Source: a bacterium (lineage in GTDB: Bacteria > Bdellovibrionota > FAC87 > UBA2466). From it: a stretch of 18,671 nt of DNA. Of the stretch, positions 13,394-18,671 are shown one piece after another (the first letter of the stretch is position 1; each line of letters opens with the position of its first letter). The notes below the pieces were generated by a model that saw only the letters and a list, made by a program, of their open reading frames with translations, was not told the origin of the DNA and did no database searches. The position numbers were made by a program, and so were the translations under genes. The stretch lies in the NCBI GenBank assembly GCA_019750655.1, contig JAIEOG010000185.1, positions 1 through 18,671 of the forward strand, written 5' to 3'.

Positions 13394-14881
13394 ATGAGTT
13401 CGCTAAACAAGTTGGGGGCCGCTTTTGTAGTTAGTATATTGACCGCAAACATCAGCGCCAAAGTGTCACTGGAGGCCCAGGAAGAAGGCTCTGAGCAGGT
13501 GCGCGAACAAACCATTAAGAAATTAGCGCCCCAAACACAGCAAACGGGTCAGCAACTAGGCCAGGCGGTAAAATCTCAAAATGGCGGATTGGGCACAGAA
13601 GCCCGAGATGCTGCAAATCAAGCTTCTGCTCAAGCCATGGACCAGAGCGCTTACGTCGATACACTCTATGCTCAGGGACTTCTTACCAAAGAAGATTGGT
13701 TGAAAGTAAAAGCCAGCATGACTGGCACTATGATGGATGCCGTTAAGAAAGCTGGAAAAGGCGATACTGCTTTGACGCCTCCGGCGGCGGCTGTTGCGGA
13801 TTCGCCGAGTGCTTCTTCGAGTGGTAGTTTTTCTGCTCCGGAATTAGCGCAGCAATCGCGGCTTGGTTTGGGTAGCACGGGTGGGTCGCGCATTCCTAAC
13901 TCTGTTGAGCAGGGTGATCCTACCGTCGCGGGTGCGGATGAACAGATTTTGGATCTTTCGGCTACTAAGGGAAATGTCGTTTTTGGTGCGGCGATTATTC
14001 CTGACAACAGCGATAAAGCCCCTATCGACAAAGGGCTGCAAAACAAATCCGAAGCGGACAAACTTGGTTTTGATGACTCTCGCCAAAGCCGCGGCGTTAC
14101 CAGCGCGAACCTTTTAGTCGGTGGTTCGCAGAACCGTTCCGGCGAAGCCGTCGATCCAGACAAAATTACTCCTGCTGAAAAAGCACAGCTTCTTGCTCAG
14201 AAACTCATGCAAGATCACAAAGCGAAACTCGCCGCGAAAGCTGCTCAAGCCAAAGAAGCACCCGCGGAAGAACCTAAAGGCGATTTCCGCGAAGCGCAGG
14301 CCAAAGCTTTGTTGAGTCTCCAAGGTTTGAAAAAAGTGAAACGCGTGCAAGAAGGCGATGAAGAACGTCCCTTGCTCACCTTCACTCCGGAAGAAGTCGC
14401 CGCGGAAGTGGCGCTCGCGCTTTCGAATGCAAAAGCTGGCGAGAACTCTCCGCTCGGCGATATCACCGAAGACAGTGGCTTTCCCTTTTCTGCTTGGGCC
14501 ATGGCGCTCATCGGCGCCCTCGGACTTCTCTCCGCAACCGGCATGGCTTACGCGATTTACCGACGGCCAGCGCGCCCCATGGTGCACTTAGCGGTTCCTG
14601 GAAGCGGCGAACACTTTAGTATCCGTGAAGGTTCTAAACCTGGGGATTACATCCTCGACATCATGGACATCCGCGGAAACCTCGTACGCAGCGCAGGCAT
14701 GCTACGGCCCATGAGCGTTGCTCGCGCTGCCGTCTTGCCGCCGGAAATTGCGGCTCGTATCGGTGCTAAAGGTTCCTTCGATCGCTTCGAGCTAAACCAC
14801 GATGGTGAGTTTGTTCCCACTGAAAAAGAAGAAGGCTACCAAGTCTTCCCCTTCGTTCTTGAAAACAAGAAATCGGCTTAA
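13394..14881 (+). CDS. exported, largely low-complexity protein with one late TM segment (495 aa)
   Basis: The N-terminus (MSSLNKLGAAFVVSILTANISA) looks like a signal peptide. Residues 24-125 are glutamine/alanine-rich and helical, with a more structured part QSAYVDTLYAQGLLTKEDW. Residues 126-260 are Ser/Gly/Pro/Asp-rich and probably disordered. Residues 258-345 are charged helices (KAKLAAKAAQAKEAPAEEPK). A single hydrophobic segment lies at 365-388 (FSAWAMALIGALGLLSATGMAYAI), followed by RRPAR, so the last ~105 residues probably face the cytoplasm. These end in a small beta-rich domain (HFSIREGSKPGDYILDIMD, GSFDRFELNHDGEF). No family is recognised. There is no Shine-Dalgarno before the ATG at 13394. 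A TTG at 13412 is the next possible start. The stop overlaps the opposing stop within TTAA. Confidence 0.7.
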   Translation: MSSLNKLGAAFVVSILTANISAKVSLEAQEEGSEQVREQTIKKLAPQTQQTGQQLGQAVKSQNGGLGTEARDAANQASAQAMDQSAYVDTLYAQGLLTKEDWLKVKASMTGTMMDAVKKAGKGDTALTPPAAAVADSPSASSSGSFSAPELAQQSRLGLGSTGGSRIPNSVEQGDPTVAGADEQILDLSATKGNVVFGAAIIPDNSDKAPIDKGLQNKSEADKLGFDDSRQSRGVTSANLLVGGSQNRSGEAVDPDKITPAEKAQLLAQKLMQDHKAKLAAKAAQAKEAPAEEPKGDFREAQAKALLSLQGLKKVKRVQEGDEERPLLTFTPEEVAAEVALALSNAKAGENSPLGDITEDSGFPFSAWAMALIGALGLLSATGMAYAIYRRPARPMVHLAVPGSGEHFSIREGSKPGDYILDIMDIRGNLVRSAGMLRPMSVARAAVLPPEIAARIGAKGSFDRFELNHDGEFVPTEKEEGYQVFPFVLENKKSA

Positions 14882-17800
14882 CCTCGCGCGGCCTCTTTCA
14901 ACGCCGCTTGGATCCTAGCAACTGCCTCTTCAATCGAAATCAATGGCTGGCCTAATTCGGTTGCTTGCTGCAATAGGCGTAAGCGCCCATAGGCCTGAGT
15001 TAACATCGGCTGTCGTTCGCCCTGTGGCCTGCGCAAGGCTAGCTCTTTGAGCTGACCGCGCAAGCTAGTCAGTTTTGCGGGCAAGCCTTCCTTGAGCGAT
15101 TTTAATGAAGTTATAAGCTCACCTGGCTGCTGCAAGGTATTTAGCACCATCTCTCGCGATGGAAGCCTGTCTGCGCCAAAGAAAAGTGCACGAACACTAT
15201 CCGTCGACGACATCGTGACCGGGTACGCCAATTCCATTGCTGCCACTAGGGTCTGACGAGCGCCACCCATGGCAACCATCTGGGATTTAAGATCTCCTGA
15301 CGTCTCTACTGCTGCCAGGAAATCGTGTGCAAACTGGGCGCGCAAACTTGCTAAGTGCTGATCGATCAAACCGGTTACCTGGGCCTCGGCTTTTGCTGTT
15401 TCTTCCTTTCCAAGAACGTTCTCGATCTTGGGCATGCGGCCCACCATCGACTTGTTCCACTGGGCCATCAGCTCATCGTAAATCAGAGATTCCTTCTCTC
15501 CGCCCTCGTCTTTCTGCACAGCCCAGCCATTTTGGCCATGATCTCTCACCATCCAGTGGCCAAAGCGCTTTGGCCACTTCGCAGGATCTGCCCCATAGCC
15601 CTGCATGTACGAATACTCGTACATCGTAAGCCCATAGGCTTGGTAGTGGCGGGAGGCCGCCTCCGGTTGATCCACCGGATAAACTCTGGCCGTAATGGAG
15701 CCAAGTTCCGGGGCGATGAACTGAGCCTTCACTTCGACCGTGACCCGTCCATAAACGCGGGCCCCATGAAGATAGGCTTTGCCGTCGAAATTTCTGGTCG
15801 CTTTGCGAACCGCTTCAATGAAGTTCATTTCATTCTGAACCGGTATGAGAATACCGGGAGCCCATTTATTCTCCTTGGCGTAAGCTTTTGCCTGATTGCG
15901 AACCATTCCTTCCTCATGTCCCGCCATACGCAAATCATAGTGAAGATAGGGTTCGTCCCCCGACCAGAAAACGCGTGAATAGCAGATATTCACTCGGCCC
16001 AGCTTCATCGCTTCTGCTTCATGCCACGCTGCTGGAATCATAGCCCCCATATTGTCGGGAGCCGTAAGTTCAGGAAACCCACCTTTATGGAATGGGATCG
16101 GTGCTGCATCGCCGCAGGGACGAAGTACTTTGCGGTCTGTGTGTTCAAACGCGATGCGGTTGTGCCGCGGCTGCTCCGCGAGGTCGCTGACAAACGGATC
16201 GTACCCATCGGCCTTCAGAGCGCGAAAAGTCCGCCGATTAGTCTCCATCGCAGTCTGCAGTTTTGAAAAGGCATCCTCATAGTCGGACACAAGATTCAAA
16301 ATCGTGCTTTTGGGTTCGTCCCCTTCATAACGCGTTGTCGCAAGATGGCTCAGAGAACCATTCAGCCCCTCACCTACTTGCTGGATTTTTTCTGCCGTGT
16401 CGGAGATCTTTCCGGAATAGAGGCGTAGGTAGTCCGGTTGCGAAGCGATAAAGCGAGTGAACTCTTGCGTGTACTGTGACCACTCTTCTAGATTGGGCAA
16501 AGCCGTTCCCCGCCCCACCAGAGAAGCGTCCTGGAAGCGCCACGACAAAAACTTGCCCAGTACATCGATGTTATTCCATAGGCCTTTACCCAGCTCCACC
16601 TGAAGGGCTGCATAGGCCATATCGACGCCATTCGTGCGGCTCTCCGCCTGTTTTACGATGGCATCTCCTACCCCAGCGGCCAATGAGTTGCTCGCGTGGC
16701 GAGTAGCGTAGGTAGCGTAACGCTCTAGACACCGCTCAAAATCGTTCGGAGAAAGACCTCCCTGATTCGCGCAGTAATCCTGGTCCTCGTGGATGCGCTC
16801 TTGAAATCCATCGCGCAGGTAATAAAAGACTTGGATATTTAGGCGCGTTAATCCGTCTTCGAGGTTCGTCAATGCGTTCTGCATTGTCCTCTGATTGATC
16901 TGCACCTGGCTTAATCCACGCGACACTTCTTCGAAGCCTTGGTGCATCGAATACATGATTGCCACAAGCTTGGCGTCGACCGCATTGAACCGATCGTGCA
17001 TACCGGCCTCCAGCTTTTGAATGCGCTCGCCTAGCTTGGCGATCTGCTCGAGAATTAGCTGCTCAGGGCTAGGACCAGCAAACAGGGAGAATATAAGTTG
17101 AACTGCCGAGCCGATGCCAGTCACGAGATTCAACGCGCCCACAAGCGTTTGGCCGTCAAAAGCAGCCATCTTCATCGTGGCTTGAAAGTTCTCCACTGTC
17201 GAAACGACTTGAATTGTCGCCGAACCCACTACCCCAATCACTTCAGCGCCGCGCGGATCCACCGCCGACGCTAAACCAGAAAGAAGAAACACGGAACTCT
17301 GTGCGGCTTGGTACTTCAGCTGACGGATTTTTTGATCTGTCAGCTCTGTTACTCGATTGTCTTCGATCTTCGAAATCACCCCGATGATCTTCTCCGTCGA
17401 CTGGTCCACCGCCTTGAGCAACTCACCTTGGAGATTGCCTGCGATAGCGGCGATAGGCGCATAATCAATAGTAAGCTTGCCTTCCGCATTGATGTTGGCC
17501 TCCACATGTTCCAACACACGCTGGTTTAGGACGAGAATTTCGTTAGTACTCTGCTCCACTGCTTCAAGTCGTAAGGAATCCTTCGTTTGCTGATTTCGTT
17601 CTAGGTTCTCCCGTGCGCTTGCCTTGATGTCCGCACGCGCATCCAAACCTACAGTGGTATCCACAGAAGTGGCGAACTCCGGGACTTCTCGACCGATGGA
17701 GTGCACCTTATTCAGAATAGAGTCGGCCCTTGCGGAAAGCCCTGTGATTTGAAGTTGAGCCTTGCGCTGCTCTGCCGGTCCGCGGGTAGCTATTTGGTAA

Positions 17801-18300
17801 TCGCGCAAGAGCTCGACGCCGATCTGACCAAGACTATCAGTAGCATCGAGAGCTCCATCAACCAATCCGCCGGTGGCGACATTGGCTACGCGCCCCTGAG
17901 GAAGGGTCTTTACGCAGGAAGCTATCGCCGAGATCCCCAAACCCAAGTAGTCGAGTTCCCGTGTGCTGATAGCAGTAGGGTCGTCCATGAGTTTCGCTTC
18001 GTGATTGTACTTCGAGATCGCAGCATTGAGTGTCGACGTGAAGTTCTTCCAGTTGATCGCCTCGCCGGCGTCTCGCTTTCGCTCGTACTCACGTACGGCA
18101 TAGTCCATGATTACAAGCTTGCCGACTTGCTTCTTATCCGACAGCAGGTTTGCTCGGCCTATCTGGCTGTAAATGAGGCGATCGGTTTGTGTTGCATCGA
18201 GTTCGCGAAGACGATCCGGAAGGGAAACCGGCGCACTTTCTGCCAGGAGATGAAGAGGAAAAATGACGGCTGCCAAAATGTATAGGCTTAGGTAGTTCAT
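14878..18300 (-). CDS. very large exported helical protein (1140 aa), possible alpha-pore-former type
   Basis: A signal peptide (MNYLSLYILAAVIFPLHLLA, cleavage before ESAPVS) is followed by about 330 residues of mainly helical sequence. Residues 337-368 and 385-409 are markedly hydrophobic (VFLLSGLASAV, VIGVVGSATIQVVS, LVGALNLVTGIGSAVQLIFSLFAG). They lead straight into a long amphipathic helix at about 411-490 (EQLILEQIAKLGERIQKLEAGM and onwards), typical of a coiled coil. Further on, a beta-rich domain (about 720-910) is bounded by helical C-terminal sequence ending in EEAVARIQAALKEAARG. A hydrophobic hairpin plus a long coiled coil is the layout of ClyA/Hbl-like and latrotoxin-like helical pore formers, but no family signature is certain. 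It overlaps the upstream ankyrin lipoprotein by 4 bases (ATGA) and the opposing gene's stop. Confidence 0.72.
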   Translation of the reverse strand: MNYLSLYILAAVIFPLHLLAESAPVSLPDRLRELDATQTDRLIYSQIGRANLLSDKKQVGKLVIMDYAVREYERKRDAGEAINWKNFTSTLNAAISKYNHEAKLMDDPTAISTRELDYLGLGISAIASCVKTLPQGRVANVATGGLVDGALDATDSLGQIGVELLRDYQIATRGPAEQRKAQLQITGLSARADSILNKVHSIGREVPEFATSVDTTVGLDARADIKASARENLERNQQTKDSLRLEAVEQSTNEILVLNQRVLEHVEANINAEGKLTIDYAPIAAIAGNLQGELLKAVDQSTEKIIGVISKIEDNRVTELTDQKIRQLKYQAAQSSVFLLSGLASAVDPRGAEVIGVVGSATIQVVSTVENFQATMKMAAFDGQTLVGALNLVTGIGSAVQLIFSLFAGPSPEQLILEQIAKLGERIQKLEAGMHDRFNAVDAKLVAIMYSMHQGFEEVSRGLSQVQINQRTMQNALTNLEDGLTRLNIQVFYYLRDGFQERIHEDQDYCANQGGLSPNDFERCLERYATYATRHASNSLAAGVGDAIVKQAESRTNGVDMAYAALQVELGKGLWNNIDVLGKFLSWRFQDASLVGRGTALPNLEEWSQYTQEFTRFIASQPDYLRLYSGKISDTAEKIQQVGEGLNGSLSHLATTRYEGDEPKSTILNLVSDYEDAFSKLQTAMETNRRTFRALKADGYDPFVSDLAEQPRHNRIAFEHTDRKVLRPCGDAAPIPFHKGGFPELTAPDNMGAMIPAAWHEAEAMKLGRVNICYSRVFWSGDEPYLHYDLRMAGHEEGMVRNQAKAYAKENKWAPGILIPVQNEMNFIEAVRKATRNFDGKAYLHGARVYGRVTVEVKAQFIAPELGSITARVYPVDQPEAASRHYQAYGLTMYEYSYMQGYGADPAKWPKRFGHWMVRDHGQNGWAVQKDEGGEKESLIYDELMAQWNKSMVGRMPKIENVLGKEETAKAEAQVTGLIDQHLASLRAQFAHDFLAAVETSGDLKSQMVAMGGARQTLVAAMELAYPVTMSSTDSVRALFFGADRLPSREMVLNTLQQPGELITSLKSLKEGLPAKLTSLRGQLKELALRRPQGERQPMLTQAYGRLRLLQQATELGQPLISIEEAVARIQAALKEAARG

Positions 18301-18671
18301 GGTTTAGCCTCCTGCGCTACAATCGCATTGTGGACTCGGCTTCCGTGCCCAAAGAGTTTTAAGGATAGATCGCGTGCTGAGTAGCGTTGGTAGGAGGTTT
18401 GAGGGCGTGCTCCCTGTTCTAGCAGCATGAGCGCCATCTTTTCATTCCGCTGTGCCAGCGCGGCCATTAACGGCGAGACACGAGCATCGACAGGACCAAA
18501 ATGTTCATTAGGACTAGCGCCTGCGCGGATGGCGCGCTGAGCAGCTTCTACGTCGCCGTCAGCAACCGCCTTCAGAAGGTTTGTTTGGGCCGGGTTTGAA
18601 GGTACCCCGGGTTTAGCTCCACAACCCCCCAGCCCTAAAAACAGCCCCCCAACGACGATCCCTGCGCGCAA
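18297..18671 (-). CDS. ankyrin-repeat lipoprotein (start at or beyond window edge)
   Basis: Leftward gene reaching the last base of the window. The first possible codon inside is TTG at 18669-18671, but the true start may lie outside, because the hydrophobic N-terminus has only one basic residue here. The lipobox LGGC (Cys17 counted from that TTG) marks an outer-membrane or periplasm-facing lipoprotein. Two or three ankyrin repeats follow: NLLKAVADGDVEAAQRAIRAGASPNEHFG, split across the typical helix-turn-helix, then SPLMAALAQRNEKMALMLLEQGARPQTSY, then YSARDLSLKLFG. These repeats bind other proteins. The stop TGA overlaps the start of the large exported protein (ATGA at 18297-18300), so the pair is probably co-translated and may act together at the envelope. 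Confidence 0.82.
   Translation of the reverse strand: MRAGIVVGGLFLGLGGCGAKPGVPSNPAQTNLLKAVADGDVEAAQRAIRAGASPNEHFGPVDARVSPLMAALAQRNEKMALMLLEQGARPQTSYQRYSARDLSLKLFGHGSRVHNAIVAQEAKP

Noticed and set aside
13252..13434. A 60-codon open frame crossing the AT-rich divergent region into the 495-aa gene
   Set aside because: It begins with TTG, has no ribosome-binding site, overlaps the start of a more convincing signal-peptide gene, and looks like chance coding in AT-rich DNA.
1..18671. Search for tRNA, rRNA, CRISPR, insertion sequence ends or att sites
   Set aside because: No cloverleaf, rRNA-like segment, regularly spaced palindromic repeats, transposase or terminal inverted repeats were seen on either strand by inspection.

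Overview
This 18.7 kb window looks like chromosomal accessory sequence from a Gram-negative bacterium, most likely a Bdellovibrionota/Oligoflexia-type organism. The evidence for that placement is a TIGR02147/DUF4423-family protein (1756-2586), a family known mainly from Bdellovibrio-like bacteria and Fibrobacter, together with many Sec-exported proteins and lipoproteins of no recognised function. The placement is an inference. I found no rRNA, tRNA, CRISPR array, insertion sequence or integrase. Genes are tightly packed: the longest gene-free stretch is 13158-13393 (236 bases), so no gap exceeds 300 bases.

Layout. 1-624 is the C-terminal half of an MFS transporter that enters from the left edge, and it meets a small secreted protein (625-882) head-on. 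1072-1641 is another secreted protein. 1756-4757 is a translationally coupled pair: a TIGR02147 regulator-like protein and a 724-residue exported ankyrin-type protein, preceded by three TGCGAA copies at exact 11-bp steps. 4754-5431 is a small alpha/beta-hydrolase with an Asp at the nucleophile elbow. 5489-7218 is a coupled repair pair: an exported MsrB-MsrA fusion and an AlkD-type DNA glycosylase. 7250-8030 holds two small secreted proteins.

8069-11751 is the most interesting locus. It encodes an exported 1111-residue protein whose C-terminus is organised like a polymorphic toxin (a pre-toxin 'TG'-type segment, then a roughly 100-residue terminal domain). A 114-residue probable immunity protein follows only 2 bp later. 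The toxin gene contains an internal GC-rich island.

11754-13157 is a leftward set: a DUF1304 membrane protein, a lipoprotein with a clear intrinsic terminator, and a cysteine-rich exported protein. 13394-14881 encodes an exported, largely low-complexity protein with one late membrane segment. 14878-18671 is a leftward coupled pair: an ankyrin-repeat lipoprotein running to the right edge, then a very large exported helical protein with a hydrophobic region followed by a long helix. That arrangement resembles alpha-helical pore formers.

Across the window, all four convergent gene pairs end within 2 bp of each other or overlap at their stop codons, and three same-strand pairs are coupled by start/stop overlaps. 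Eleven of the 18 genes appear to carry a Sec signal peptide or lipobox, so the region is rich in envelope and secreted functions.
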